This document shows, piece by piece, positions 1-11,325 of a stretch of DNA of 64,000 nt. The notes below the pieces were generated by a model. That model saw only the letters and a list, made by a program, of their open reading frames with translations. It was not told the DNA's origin and did no database searches. Made by a program: the position numbers and the translations under genes. This DNA is from Callorhinus ursinus. Lineage: Eukaryota; Chordata; Mammalia; Carnivora; Otariidae. Each line of letters begins with the position of its first letter. The first letter of the stretch is position 1. Location: assembly GCF_003265705.1 (NCBI RefSeq), contig NW_020312867.1, positions 545,866-609,865 of the forward strand. Reading direction: 5' to 3'.

Positions 1-1327
1 CTGGGGATTTGATGGGGTCATCTTTGGGGGCCACCGTGCAGTCTGGTGTGCAGCAATTCTCCAGGGCTGCCCTACTGGCATCCCCACTGAACATCTGCCG
101 CCATCACTCCAAAGGGGTTCTCCCCAGTCACTGCTTCTTTGCATCCCCAGTTCTCCGTGCAAAGTCCGGAAGCAGAATGTCTGATGAGCTGAGCCCAGGT
201 CACACACCCAGGCCCTCACCTCAAAGGAAGCCGGGGAAGGGGGTATTCGTGATTTGTGGCTCTCTAGTCAGAGGCAGGGTGTGCCCTGCCCCGTATCCCA
301 TGCAGTGGAGACTCCCCCCATGCCCCGCATAACAGGGCGTCCATGTACTGGTCATGGAAAATGGCAAACATCCTCTAGACAATCCCAGATCTGCCATCCG
401 GGCTTCCGGAAGCTTCCGGAAGCATGATCTCGCAGACAGCTCCTTCTCATTCTTTTTTTTTTTTTTCCCCTCTCGTTCTTCCATGCTGACTGCTCCTCAG
501 GATTCCATGGCTCTGCTTGGGGGTAATGTCTTACCACAACCACTCTGGCCCCTGTCTGCTTTTGGCGTGCTGAAATCTATTAGACACATGCTTTCTGCTG
601 ATAACCCCAAAGTCACAAATACTTGTCATACCAGCACATCTGTGAAGTCCTAGCCACCTTGCAGGCAGGCTGTGCTCTAAGCAAGGTGGGGGATGGTGGG
701 GGGGAGGGGGCATCTCTCATCCCCACTTTGAGCAGCACTGTGTGCCCTGGGCCCGAATCACCAGGGCTTGTGCTGTGCCTGCAGCCCCTCTCCGTGATGC
801 TGCTCAGAGAGGAGTCCTTGGGCTCGGCCCAGGAAGTCACTCTGAAAATCTGGACCCTCTCCTTGAATCCCTCTTCAGGACAGCTGCATGTGTCATCTCT
901 TCCCTTTATCTCGTTTAGCCAAAAGCCCTCCTGTATATCATGTGCCTCCGTTCCTGACAGTCATCCCCCATATATAATCCTAAGCAGAGCAAAAACAGAT
1001 ATGGGCCAAATAAAGGTGTAAGCCAAGGGCTATGGAAGCACAAAGAAAATGAATGACTTGCAAGGCAGCGTGGAGGGTGCAGAATGTAAATTACCTTTAG
1101 AATGTGGGTGGTTAATCCCGTCTGTTCTGTGTCAAAGCACATCTGGACGTACCCCCCTCATCTCCAACTCAGCTGCCAGCATCATCTCACACCTGCAAGA
1201 CTGACCTCTGGCTTCCACCTGCCCCCTCTGCTGATCTTCCACCAGAAACCAAAGGAATGATTTCTTAAGTAAAATAGACAATGTTGTCTATCACTTAAAT
1301 CTTTTAAAAGCTTCCCAAGGCACTTAG
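1..1327. other. Unique sequence, no gene recognised
   Basis: I see no recognisable gene or clear interspersed repeat here. Visible items are a tandem pair of CTTCCGGAAG palindromes at 403-422, a T-rich run at about 450-467 and a G-rich tract at about 685-710. The open frames present overlap on both strands, show no similarity I recognise and are taken as chance. Confidence 0.5.
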
Positions 1328-1748
1328 GGTTGAATGGTGTCCCCAGAGAAAAGATACGTTGAATCCTAACCCCTAACACCTACAAATGGGGCATCAAGTT
1401 ATTTGGGGCTAGGTTCTTTGCAAATTTAATCGAGTCAAGATGAGGTCATTGGAGTGGGCCTGAGTCTAATATGACTGATGTCTTTATAACAAAAGGAAAA
1501 TATGGACACAGACCCAGACACGGAGGGAAGACAGAGTTAAGCTACACTGAGTCCAGGAACGCCTGGGGCCACCGGAAGCTGGAAGAGGCAAGGAAGGATC
1601 CTCCCCTAGAGGTTTGGAGGGAGTGGGGACCTGCCAACCCCTTGATTTCAGGCTAGCAGCCTCCAGAACTGTCAGAGGATACATTTCTATTGTGTGAAGT
1701 CGCCCAGTTTGTGCTACTCTGTAATGGCAGCCCCAAGAAACTAACACA
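1328..1748 (+). mobile_element. MLT1-type (ERVL-MaLR) solo LTR
   Basis: The sequence follows the MaLR/MLT1 LTR pattern. It opens with a block like TTGAATGGTGTCCCC, has a middle block around GATGAGGTCAT, and ends with CTCCAGAACTGT, a degenerate GTTTAAGCCACCCAG-like segment and GCAGCCC...CTAACACA. The order places it on the plus strand. No internal retroviral coding sequence is attached, so it is a solo LTR. It is an old, heavily mutated copy. The subfamily cannot be assigned by eye. Confidence 0.7.
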
Positions 1749-1954
1749 CCTGGGATACAATTCAAACCCCAGGTGGCTATATAGTCACACATGATCTGGC
1801 TCTGGACATTCCATCTTCATCTCCTGGCATTAAGAAAACAAAACAAAGCAAAACAAAACCTTCTTATGGTCCAGTTGGCTTTCCTGGAGTGTACCGTCTC
1901 TCCCACTTGGGCTTCTTAGAACCACCGTCCCAGCTGCTCAGTCTTTTCATACCT

Positions 1955-2275
1955 CTTATATCCGCCCCTCTTCATCCTTCACGTCTCAGTTTAAATGGCT
2001 CTCTCTCTCTGCAAGACCGTCCCTGACTCCATAGTTGGGTGCCCCCACCCCCAGCCTGCATTATCTGCACCCCAGGGCTCCATTGATTTATTTCGTAACA
2101 AGGCCACAATATGTATTTCTTCATTTCTTTATCTGCAGGCTTTTATTAATAGCTTACCACCCCCTTGAACTGTCAGGTCCAGGAAAGCAGGGACCTCATC
2201 TGTCTGACACACCACTTCCCGCCAGCTTCCACCTTGCCGAGCATGGAGCCTGGCACAAAGCATCATCCAAATGAG
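1955..2275 (+). mobile_element. L2 LINE 3' end fragment
   Basis: The stretch contains L2 3'-end signatures in order: a block like CGTCTCAGTTTAAATG, then CCGTCCCTGACTCC, then CAGGAAAGCAGGGACCTCATCTG, then GCCTGGCACAAAG. These match the conserved tail of LINE2, which ends with a CTGGCACATAGTAGGCGCTCAATAAAT-like motif. It is ancient and non-coding. Confidence 0.65.
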
Positions 2276-2479
2276 GATTTGTCAAGTGCCGCGATCCGGG
2301 GCACCCGTGTGAGCATAGCCATGGGGGCCAGAGGAGTCCTGTGTGTTCTGAGTGCTGAGCAGGGACATTCGAAAGGAGAAGAAGACAAGTGGGCACCCGT
2401 CAGGGAGACATGCAGTGGACATGACTTGCTGGAAAGGAGTCCAATTATGGAAGTCTTAGTATGCCTGCTGGGGCATTTG

Positions 2480-2735
2480 GACTTAATTCTGTATTAAAAT
2501 GGGAGTCATCAAAGATTTCTGAGCAGCGGTGACCCAAGATGACCTATGCTTTAAGGAGATCTCTCAAGTAAGAGCATGGAGAATGGATTGGACAGGTGGG
2601 CGACTGGAGCCTCGGAGGCCAGGGAGACAGCTATTAAAATGTTCCAGGTGAGAGGTGAAGGGAGCTTGACCCAGGGCAGGGGCAGTGGGGATGGAAAGGG
2701 ACAGGAGATGCAGGGTTTGAACTGCCAGTTCAGCA
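2480..2735 (-). mobile_element. L2 LINE fragment, antisense
   Basis: The plus strand shows the reverse complement of the L2 segment before its 3' end: a run like GAGAATGGATTGGACAG, CAGGGAGACAGCTATTAAAATGTTCCAGG and GCAGTGGGGATGGAAAGGGA. This is the antisense of the familiar CTGGACTACTGCAACAGCCTCC region of L2. It is a degenerate fossil. Confidence 0.55.
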
Positions 2736-4099
2736 GATGATTGCATGAGGGAGGGGAGGGACTGGGAGTGTGGGGTACAGCTGCAGTTTTTTCTGGCTGG
2801 AGGGACTGGACACAGGGAAAGGCCCCCCGTGCATGCTGGAGGCAGCTTTCAAGGAAATGTGTCAAAAAGCGAGCAAGTACATGTTTTTGTTGGTTCTTAG
2901 TAAATGACATGGCTCATGCTTGATGAGCATAGTCAGTTGCATTTTGAAGGCTTTCCCGCTCAAATCTCAAGAAATAGGAGTCCATTCTTCTGCAGGATTC
3001 TTTCAGGGAGGGGCTGACCATGTGGACCACAGGGGAAGCCTTCAGACTTTGGCCAGCCAAGCAGTGCCAGCAAGGCCCATCCCAACTCTTGAGCCCAAAC
3101 CACTCCACTCAGGACAGCTGGGAGACCTCTCCCCTCCCACTGAGTCAAGATGAATTTTTAACTCACTATTGATCAGGCAATTTTAAAATCAATTTTAATT
3201 AAATGAAAGATTTCTATCAGGATTGCTTCTTTCTGGACAGTAAATTGGGCCTTGTAATAACACTTACATTGGAACATCTCTCATACAACTAAAAGAGTCC
3301 ATCATAAATAAGTAAAGACCCTTCTCCTTATTATGCATTTGGGGGAAATCAAGGTTAGAGGTTTTGCCCAAGGCCCTGCAGTAATGGGGACAGAAATCAG
3401 GAGCTTGAATCATGGGGATGCCAACGTCAAATCCCACTGATACTGCTCTCAACCTCCAAAATCTCTCTCCTTCTACATGGACTAAAGGGAAAATTGATCC
3501 CTGTCAGTTACTGGGAAAGGAGAAATTGGGAGTATTTAACTGACAAAGGTGAAGCAAGGGCACTGAGTGGAGTGCGTAGGATGTAGTTCATTGTCTGAAG
3601 GCGGATTCCTGCTTAGAAATGGTCACGCTTGGTTGGCTTGTAGAAATATCACCCCAACGGGATGGGTCCTGTTTACACCAGTCCTTTATAGGAGTCACTG
3701 ACACAACTCTCTTCCTTATCCAGGATCCATTCAGGCTGGGGAGCCTGGGACCTGGAGGCTCTCAGTCAGAATGGCTGCTCTCAGCTCTTGTCTTCCCCAA
3801 ACTGTGTCAGCTGGAATCTCCCACATCATCCACCTGCACACTCAGCCCTTAGAGTTCCTGAACCAGCCTTGACTAGCCCTCAACCAACCACATGTGGGGG
3901 TTCAACGTTCTCTTGCTACCTCGGTGCGGGACTCCATGAGGCCCAATGGGTGAGTGGACCTCAACTCCACTGCGCATCACGGAGCCCTCCTTGCCTGCTC
4001 TCCCTAGCCGCCTGGGGTCCTCCTGGGCTGGACAGCTCCCCCAGATTACAGGCCAGGAGACAGTCCTTCACCCCATATCCCGACTGCTGCCTGAGACTT
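2736..4099. other. Mostly unique sequence; possible MIR fragment
   Basis: No gene is recognised. About 3330-3440 resembles an antisense MIR (AGGTTTTGCCCAAGGCCCTGCAG is like the MIR core GGTTAAGTGACTTGCCCAAGGTCACACAG). The rest shows no repeat I can name. Open frames such as 3788-4141 on the plus strand have no recognisable protein features. Confidence 0.4.
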
Positions 4100-4800
4100 C
4101 ACTGGAGTCGGGTGTATTCAGATAGATTTTATGTACAGTAAAATTTACCTTGGTTGCATATAAGTCTACGAAATTTGGCAAATGCATAGTTGTGTAGCCA
4201 TCACCAAACAGTCAAATTATAGAACAGCTCCATGACCCCCCAAAATTCCCCTATGCCCCTTTGTAGACAGCCTTACCCCTAGCCCCTGGCAACCGCTGAC
4301 CCGTTTTCTGTTTCTCTTGTTTTGCTGTTTCCAGGCTGTCATATAGTTGGAGTCCTACAGCGCACCATGAGTCTGGCTTCTTTCACTTACCAACGTACAT
4401 CTGAGACTCACCTCTGTTGGGTATACTTGTTCGCTCCTTTTCCTCACTGAACAATATTTCATTGTTGGTGTGTACCACAGCTTATGTCCTCATTCCCCCT
4501 TTGAAGGACATTGTGTTGTGTCCAATTTGGCATGATCTTTGAGAAAGCTGCTATCAATGGTCATACACAGGTTTTTGCGTTAACATACATTTTTGTTATT
4601 CTTGGGTAGATACCTAGCAGCGGGACTCCTGCGTGTCATGGTAAGTGAGTCACCTTCTAAGAAACTGCCAGACTGTTTACTGGAGTGGCTGGACCAATTT
4701 TGCATTCCCACCAGGCATGTGCACAAGTCCCAGTTGCTCCACATCCTCGCAGCACTTGAGGTTCTGGTCTTGTGTTTTCCAATCTAATAGGTGTGATGTC
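4100..4800 (-). mobile_element. Old L1M LINE fragment, antisense
   Basis: The plus strand carries the reverse complement of an old mammalian L1 3' region. Diagnostic blocks are GTAGATACCTAGCAGCGGGA, TTGCATTCCCACCAG, AGTTGCTCCACATCCTCG and CTAATAGGTGTG. These are the same blocks seen in better-preserved form in the younger antisense L1 copies at 26.2 and 29.6 kb. The copy is strongly diverged and lacks any long frame. Confidence 0.7.
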
Positions 4801-5084
4801 TGAGACTTTAACTTGAACAAATGGATGCCACACAGTTTGCTGCCTTTAGCAACACTGGAGGTTATCCATCCACTAAGCCATTCCTCCTCCTGCCTTGCTA
4901 ACAGAAGCCAGATTTTGGTCAACCCCATCCTAGCAGCCATGTCCTTCAGCATGAGATGGGCACACACCCCCAACTCCAGCCTGTGGGTAAATGCTGTTTT
5001 CTCCTCTTAGATACTTAGAGTGGGCCCACTCCTTTGCCACGCTACCCCAGTAAAATGTTTTGTCAAGTAGAAATGAAGAGATCG

Positions 5085-5290
5085 GGATCAAGAGTCACAA
5101 TGCCCAGGCTTAGATCATGGCTCTGCTTCTTACTAGCTAGTGGTCCTGCATAGCGACCTAAACTCTCAGAGTCATGGGTCCTCCTCTGCAGAAATGGGAG
5201 TCACAGGAGAACCTACCTCGAGGGCTGCTATAAGAGCCAAATGAATCAAATGCATGAAGTCCTTCGCCTGGTGCCCAGCAGATAAATGTT
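5085..5290 (+). mobile_element. MIR SINE fragment
   Basis: The order of blocks matches MIR: CATGGCTCTGCTTCTTACTAGCTAG, a degenerate GTGACCT region, a CTCCTCTGCAGAAATGGGAGTCA block, then CTGCTATAAGAGCCAAATGA and CTGGTGCCCAGCAGATAAATG. It is a tRNA-derived mammal-wide fossil SINE with no coding capacity. Confidence 0.65.
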
Positions 5291-6020
5291 GTCATTATTA
5301 TATTATCAAATGATTTCTCATTCCCTGCATTTTCCTGAATCTGTGTAGTCCTGAAGAGGTTTATATCCCCAGGCAAGCAGTATTTAAAGACAATTAACCA
5401 GATTAAAATCTCACACAGATATTCCAAAGCCATTTACATAAACAAACAAATGTGAGAGGGCTTCATTTTCTAAAGAAGAAATCACCCCTTCGGAGGGCCA
5501 TTCTAATAGGCTCATGGAAGAGATGCCTGACTAGTTTCTTTGAATCCAATGTCTGCCTGATGTAGGTCTGCATAATTATGCACATATGGCAGCCACATCA
5601 GACTCCGGCATCAGTGGACAAGGCTTGGCTTGTCGTGGTTTCTTCTCTAGACACAAGCCCAGCCTGTGCCCAGACATGGCCACTGGGACTCGTTGCTCAT
5701 TAGAGAGAGACTCTCTTCTTGACCATAAACTAAAGAGGTATCATTTCACTTTTGGACCATTTATCCTTTACCCTGGATAGGATGGGAAAACATCTGTCTT
5801 TTTAAAAAGATTGCTGAGCCCCCCTATTTTATTTAACTTCTGGTAATACATCACTGCCACAGACACCATCCAAACAAAGGGGAAACATATCCTTGCCGGA
5901 TAAATAAGACAGCAAGAGATTCTGACTTTTGCTTATTCAGGCTTTTACCCCATACTCTGGGAACAGTTTCTAGAAGAGTGCAGGTACCTTCTAAAGGTAC
6001 CTAATTCTTCAAGACGTTAT
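5291..6020. other. Unique sequence, no gene recognised
   Basis: I see no gene, RNA gene or named repeat in this interval. It is AT-leaning non-coding sequence. Confidence 0.4.
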
Positions 6021-6147
6021 AGAAGTGTTTCTCAAAAAGAGGATCGCCATCACTATTACAGCCATCTGGAGGAGGGCTCAGGAGTCTAAAATTTATGAAG
6101 TTTGCTAGGTCATTATTGTACGCATTCAAGTTTGAAAAACACTTGCT
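6021..6147 (+). mobile_element. MER5-like hAT fragment
   Basis: The left end AAGTGTTTCTCAAA and right end TTTGAAAAACACTTGC are inverted relative to each other, as in MER5A-family non-autonomous hAT elements whose ends read CAGTGTTTCTCAAA. The interior is short and diverged (GCCATCTGGAGGAGGGCTCAGGAG). Confidence 0.5.
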
Positions 6148-6149
6148 TT

Positions 6150-6378
6150 AGAGCAGTTGGCAAACTAAGGCCCATGGGTCAAATCCTGCCAGCTACCTGT
6201 TTTTGTGAACAAAGTTTTACTGCAACACAGCTCTTTGTGTACTGTCCATGGGTGTTTTCATGTTGAGTTTTCATGTTGAGCAAAGTTGAGTAGTTGCAAC
6301 AGAATGTATGACCCACAGAACCTAAAATATTTACTCTCTAACTCTTAACAGAAAGTTTGTCCATCCCTGCTTCACAAA
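6150..6378 (-). mobile_element. hAT-Charlie (MER1-like) non-autonomous element
   Basis: The region contains the blocks GGCAAACTAAGGCCCATGGG, AAAGTTTTACTGCAACACAG, TTGAGTAGTTGCAACAGA and CCTAAAATATTTACTCTCTA, ending AGTTTGTCCATCCCTGC. This is the familiar Charlie-related sequence found widely in mammals. A second diverged copy in the opposite orientation lies at 43726-43925. Within it TTTCATGTTGAG is tandemly repeated at about 6246-6282. The exact subfamily name is uncertain. Confidence 0.6.
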
Positions 6379-6489
6379 AATGCCATGTGATGTTTGCATT
6401 AGTCATAGGGTGAGTAATAGAAAGGTATTCTAGGTCTATGATCAGTGTATTATTATTCTTCCCTTCATTCCTGTGTACGTATTATTTTA

Positions 6490-6600
6490 AATAATCATAC
6501 CAGTCGGCATATATATATTGAGCATCCACTACAGGCCAGGCATTATGCTATGTATGGAAAACACAATGATCCCAATGGAGTCCCCGTGAGGTTTGTAGAT
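6490..6600 (-). mobile_element. L2 3'-end fragment, antisense
   Basis: TATTGAGCATCCACTACAGG followed by CAGGCATTATGCTATGTATGG is the antisense form of the L2 3' end (consensus TATTGAGCACCTACTATGTGCCAGGCACT). Confidence 0.5.
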
Positions 6601-7892
6601 GTGAGTTATTTTATCAAATCTAAGTCAGCATTGATTAAAGACATCATTATTTGATTCACTATTAAGAAACAAAAAATACTATCAATTAAATCATGGCACA
6701 ATATTTCCTTATGCCTTAGAAATTTTATTTTCAAATTATTAAAATCTCTTTTAGATTCATTTTTTTCGCTCTTGGCATACCTAAAATATTACATGCAATA
6801 TTACTGCTTAGAGGCTACCGTCTCTAGGGTATTATTCTAGGTTGCTGACTCCATCTCTGCAAGCTACTGGTGGACACTCTCTTGATCTTACCAGAAAATA
6901 GCCACAAAAATTTTCAGACCAAGTTCATGCATGTGAAGGCAATGATGACAACTGTCACAACTGCCTGTTGGTCAATGGTGTTTGTAAGAGGCAACTGATC
7001 ACGATATTTCAGATTTGTTAAATGGCTTTCAAAATATGTTCATCATAGAATTGATAAGCTGTAGTTTAATTGCTTGATGAATATGGGTCCCAGGGAAGTG
7101 GCTTCCCCAAGATGAGTGGAGGCAGGCTGGCCAGAAGGAGAGGGAGGGTGGAGAACTCCTTGTCTGTGACAGGGAGAACCTGCCTGCCAAAGATGGCCTC
7201 TACCTATCCCCCTGTAAGTACACCTGTAAGTTGTCTGTTTCCACTTGAGATTACACTATCCTCCAGAGTACAAGCGGGGTCTCGTTCATCTCTGAGCTCT
7301 AAGAGACCTAAACAGAGCACCTGGAAAAGAACAGGTAGCAGCAGCCCTCATTCCTTAAACGAGCAAGTGAAGGGGGAACAGGGAGAAGGGGTTCCTGCAG
7401 CCAAGAGCTCTAGGGACGAATCTTCAATGCAACCACATGTGGCCAAGGATGTTTGAGAGTCTCAGACTGGAAGATAAGCCCCTCTATAGGAGCTTAACCC
7501 GGGCTGGAGTCTGCTCAAGGGATGCATGTGGAGGAGTTTCTAAGGAAAGATTAGGGCCTGTGGCATAGCTGGGCTGTGTCTGCACCTGGACCTTGGGCTC
7601 CAGCCACAGTAGAACCCTGCAGGCTTACAGTGGAAATCTGATTTTATCTTTTCAGTGTCACTATCTCAGGGAAGCAGCCCTCCGTGTGATTCTATTGGTG
7701 ATGCCAATCATGGGCCTTGTCTTCTCCCTGAATGACCTCAGGAATGCGTATGGCCAACTTCTCCATCAGGCACAATGGCCCCATAATACTTTAAGGAGCC
7801 CAGGGGTACATTTTGATCTCTGTGAAAATCGGAAGAAAAAAAGTGAGTATAAACCAGCCTGGATTATATTTGTCTTTATACCAACATGATAG
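6600..7892. other. Unique sequence, no gene recognised
   Basis: No named repeat or gene is recognised. A 128-codon open frame at 7070-7456 (+) and a 98-codon frame at 7593-7889 (+) were inspected. Neither shows a domain, signal peptide or low-complexity pattern typical of a known family, and I treat both as chance frames. Confidence 0.35.
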
Positions 7893-8260
7893 CAAAACAA
7901 AATTTTATATACATATAAAGTATGTATATATGTATATAAAACTTTATATATTTTATATAAAATTACATATATCCCCATTTTATATATATCCTCATTATAT
8001 ATTTATATAATGACATATATGTCCCCATTTTATATATATCTTCATTATATATTTATATATATTTTATATGTATATATATTATATATATTATATGTATAAA
8101 AATTTTACGTATTTTATATAAAATTATATATATCCTCATTTTATAAATATCCCCATTATATATTTATATAATGATATTATATATATATGTGTATATATAT
8201 CCCCATTTTATGTATATCCCCATTTCATATATATCCCCATTATATATATCCCTATTTTAT
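7893..8260. repeat. AT-rich minisatellite
   Basis: About 370 bp of (TA)n-rich sequence is punctuated by repeated TCCCCATT / TCCTCATT blocks, giving a higher-order unit of roughly TATATATCCCCATTTTATA. At least nine CCCCATT- or CCTCATT-type blocks occur. Longer motifs such as ATTATATATTTATATAATGA recur, so the array grew by tandem duplication of composite units. Confidence 0.85.
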
Positions 8261-9405
8261 GGAGAACGGGACCCATGAAGGCAAAATTGCCTCAGGTGTA
8301 TGACATGCTTATGAAAGCCATAATGGGGCCCTGAGAGTAGTCATGTGACATAAGTCACGTCCATCAGACCCTCTCTCAAGAGCGTGATTCTGAAAAGATG
8401 AGTTCTACTGACATCGAGGACAAAACTGTCCACCATATTGGTTATGGAAAAGCACATAAATCAGGAACCCTGGAAGGACGCACAAATTCACAAAGTTGTT
8501 TACCTCTGAACAGTGAAGAGGAGAATGGGACTAGAGCCTGAAGAGTTAAGTTGGCTTTGTTTTGTTTATTTAGCCAGACAAAAGAAGAGCAAAATAATAA
8601 TGATAATAAAACAAAGAACTCCACCAGAAGCAAATATAGCAAAATGAGTAACTGTTGATAAATCTGGGTGGGGGCAGATCAGTGCTTAATTCCTTACTCT
8701 GTTTCTATATATAAGTTTTTGATTTCTCAAGAAAATAAATGACAGTCCATTCATCTCTGCACCAAAGATCACAAGAACCACTCTGGTCCCTTTCCTTTCT
8801 CAAGCTTAATTTTTCCTTAGAGTCTGTGAACTACCTGTATAATTAGGCTCTTTCTCCACTTCCTTCCACCTAATCAAGACAATGTTTCTGTTGTTGGAAG
8901 TCAAGGAATCTTCATTCATTCAGGTGCACTGCCAGCCACTAATAGTGAACAGTTTTTTCTAGGGTGGAAGGATCCTTTAACTTGGCTCTTATCCAGTCTG
9001 GCGGCCCTTCAAATACCAGTTATATGTGGCATAGGTGGGCCAGGATGAACACTGGGCCAGTCTTACTGTTCTACCTTAGCATCATCTCTCGGCTATATTC
9101 TGGACAAACAGTTCTTCATAAAAAATGAGCCCGCCTGACCAAGGAAATTGGGGGTGAGGAATGGGAAGGTGCAAGCGAAAAGAAAAGTCATACTACATAT
9201 TGGGTATTACGATGGGTACTTCTCCAGTATCCCCTGAAAATCCTGAGCATCTTGTGATTTAGGTCTAGAAGTAATGAATAGTGATTATATAATTTATCAT
9301 CTAAACCAGAATACATTTAAGAATGAGAAGGGGTGCTCCTATAATTACATCAGGAGGATAGACATAAGTGGGGAAATCCCAGATAAACTGAGACATGCAG
9401 TCACC
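8261..9405. other. Unique sequence, no gene recognised
   Basis: No gene or clear named repeat is seen. There is a short A/T-rich stretch near 8590-8615 and nothing suggesting a coding exon. Confidence 0.35.
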
Positions 9406-9500
9406 CTGGTTAGGGAGCTTAGTTAGGTGCCTTGTCTGAGGTCACACAACTAGCCAGTGCTGAGCTGTAATCTGGGTCCAGTTGATTTCATCCCTGGAAG
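9406..9500 (-). mobile_element. MIR fragment, antisense
   Basis: The stretch CTTGTCTGAGGTCACACAACTAGCCAGTGCTGAGCTGTAATCTGGGTCCAG is the antisense of the MIR core (CTTGCCCAAGGTCACACAGCTAG...). It is short and diverged. Confidence 0.5.
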
Positions 9501-9537
9501 AGAACATTTCTTGGGACTCCCGAGAATCCCATGAGTT

Positions 9538-9945
9538 GTGGGCTGAATTGTGTCTTCCCAAAATTCCTGTGTTGGGAGTCAGTATCTCAGACTATAACCA
9601 TATTTGGAGAGAAGGGTTAAAAGGGTGATTAAGTTAAAATGAAGTCTTTAGTGCAGGCCCAAATCTAGCCTGACTGGTGTCCTTCGAAGAAGAGGAAAGT
9701 CGGACACACAGAGATACCAGGGGTGCACGCATTCAGAGGGAAGACCATATGAGGACACAGGCAGAAGGTAGCCATTTGCAAGCCAGGGAGAGAGGCCTCA
9801 AGATAAATCAAACCTGCTCACACCTTGATCCTGGACTTCTATTCTTCAGAACAGTAAGAAATAAATTTCTGTTGTTTAAGCCACTCCATCTGCAGTACTG
9901 TGTTATGGCAGCCCCAGCAAAGTGGTATACCAAGAGAGTGCTGGA
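9538..9945 (+). mobile_element. MLT1-type (ERVL-MaLR) solo LTR
   Basis: It starts with GTGGGCTGAATTGTGTCTTCCC and has the blocks ATATTTGGAGA, AAGACCATATGAGGACACAG and GCCATTTGCAAGCCAGG. The 3' part includes CACCTTGATCCTGGACTTC, AGAAATAAATTTCTGTTG, TTTAAGCCACTCCATCTG and TGTTATGGCAGCCCCAGC. This is the canonical order of an MLT1 LTR on the plus strand. It is better preserved than the copy at 1328-1748. No internal ERV coding region is present. Confidence 0.75.
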
Positions 9946-10755
9946 AACAAAGAGAGATGCCAGCGAAGAACTCTAGGATCTAAAGTCTTGGCCCTTCATC
10001 CCTGTCTGCACCCCTGAAGAGATCAGCAGAAGAACCCATTTTACCATAAAGAGTCCTATGTGCTTGTATTCTTGGGCAGCAAGGAAAGAAGAGTGTGCAT
10101 CCTACAGGGTAGCTGCATTGGGGGCCAGAAACATCCAAAGGGATGGACGAGTGGTGGCAGTCCTCAAGAGGACAGAGAAGGAGGCTGGGTCCACAGGTGA
10201 AAAGAAGCACTCTGGGAGCTGACTTAGCCTGGAGCAGTGCTCCTCCCATAGCTTCCCCCACCCCAAATCCCTCCCAGCAGACTTAAAAGTCAGAAGGTCT
10301 GTGCTCCATCCCGCGCCCCTCACCAGACACCAGGGAGATTCAATTACATTTAGAGACACAATGTCTGCCTCCCCTGGATTAATTTCCGCATCCTGACAAA
10401 GCTTGTCCTTATCTCTTTTTTCTTGCTGAGAGTAAGAACCCTATAAAATTGTCTCTACCAGGGACCAAGAAATGAGTCAGGGCAAGGCAAACACAAAGAT
10501 TGGGTTCTCATGTCTCTCTGGGTTTGAAACTTACTGGTCTCCTCATGTAGATTTGGGAGGAGCCCATGCACGACAATTTGCTAGGAGCTCACACATCTCC
10601 TCTCTTTCTAAAAGGATCCTTTCTGTCAGGGCAGTGAGCAGGAGATTGATGTGCTGTGAGCATGAATGATGTAATAGCATTAGTGCAGTCCCCAGTGTGC
10701 CAGGCTCTGTGCCAGTCTGCTCTCGTGCAGCTTTAAACCAACGACAGTAACAAGG
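9946..10755. other. Unique sequence, no gene recognised
   Basis: No gene or named repeat is recognised. The antisense open frames at 9980-10359 have no family features. Confidence 0.35.
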
Positions 10756-10756
10756 A

Positions 10757-10962
10757 CAAGAGCTAACATTTACAGAGGGCTTTCAAAGTGCTAACCCCTT
10801 CAGATACATTGTCTTAGTTTATCCTCACAGCAGCCCTACGAGATCAGGCTCCCTGTCTGCCTGTAAAGCAGATAACACTTTCATCCCCATTTTGCGGATT
10901 GGTAAACCCTGGTTAAGAGAAATCAAACAACTTGGCCACAGTCATGTAGCTGCTAAGAAGGA
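10757..10962 (-). mobile_element. MIR SINE, antisense
   Basis: The blocks AGCTAACATTTACAGAGGGC, TTATCCTCACAGCAGCCCTACGAG, TCATCCCCATTTTGCGGATTGG and CAACTTGGCCACAGTCATGTAGCTGCTAAG appear in the order of an antisense MIR. The copy is nearly full length. Confidence 0.7.
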
Positions 10963-11097
10963 AAACAAAAATCTCTCTGATGCTAATGCCGACCTATTAA
11001 CAACTCTTTAAAAACCAGAGTGTGAGTTATTCCGTGGGGTATCAAGGGATGTCTGCATTTTGACCAACATTGTGAGTTTAAAAAAAAGAGAGAGAAA

Positions 11098-11325
11098 ACA
11101 TTTATGGAGTAAGCATTGTGTGCTCACAGTTTTCAGGCATGACCTCGTTTAATCACACAGCAACCCTGTGATGCAGGGACTTGTATCATCGGCACCACTT
11201 CACGGATGAGAAAAATTGAAACTTGCCAAGATTACCCGGCAAAGAAGTGCAAGAGTTCAAATTTGCACCGGGGTATCCTGAGTTCAGAACTCATGTTCTC
11301 AGCACTACTCTCTACTACCCTTCCT
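11098..11325 (-). mobile_element. MIR SINE, antisense
   Basis: The blocks CATTTATGGAGTAAGCATTGTG, TCACACAGCAACCCTGTGATG, CACTTCACGGATGAGAAAAATTG and GAGTTCAGAACTCATGTTCTC follow the antisense MIR order. A second MIR lies only about 135 bp to the left in the same orientation. Confidence 0.6.

Noticed and set aside
7070..7456. 128-codon plus-strand open frame in unique sequence
   Set aside because: It has no domain, no recognisable family pattern and no supporting promoter or splice context; frames of this length occur by chance in 64 kb.
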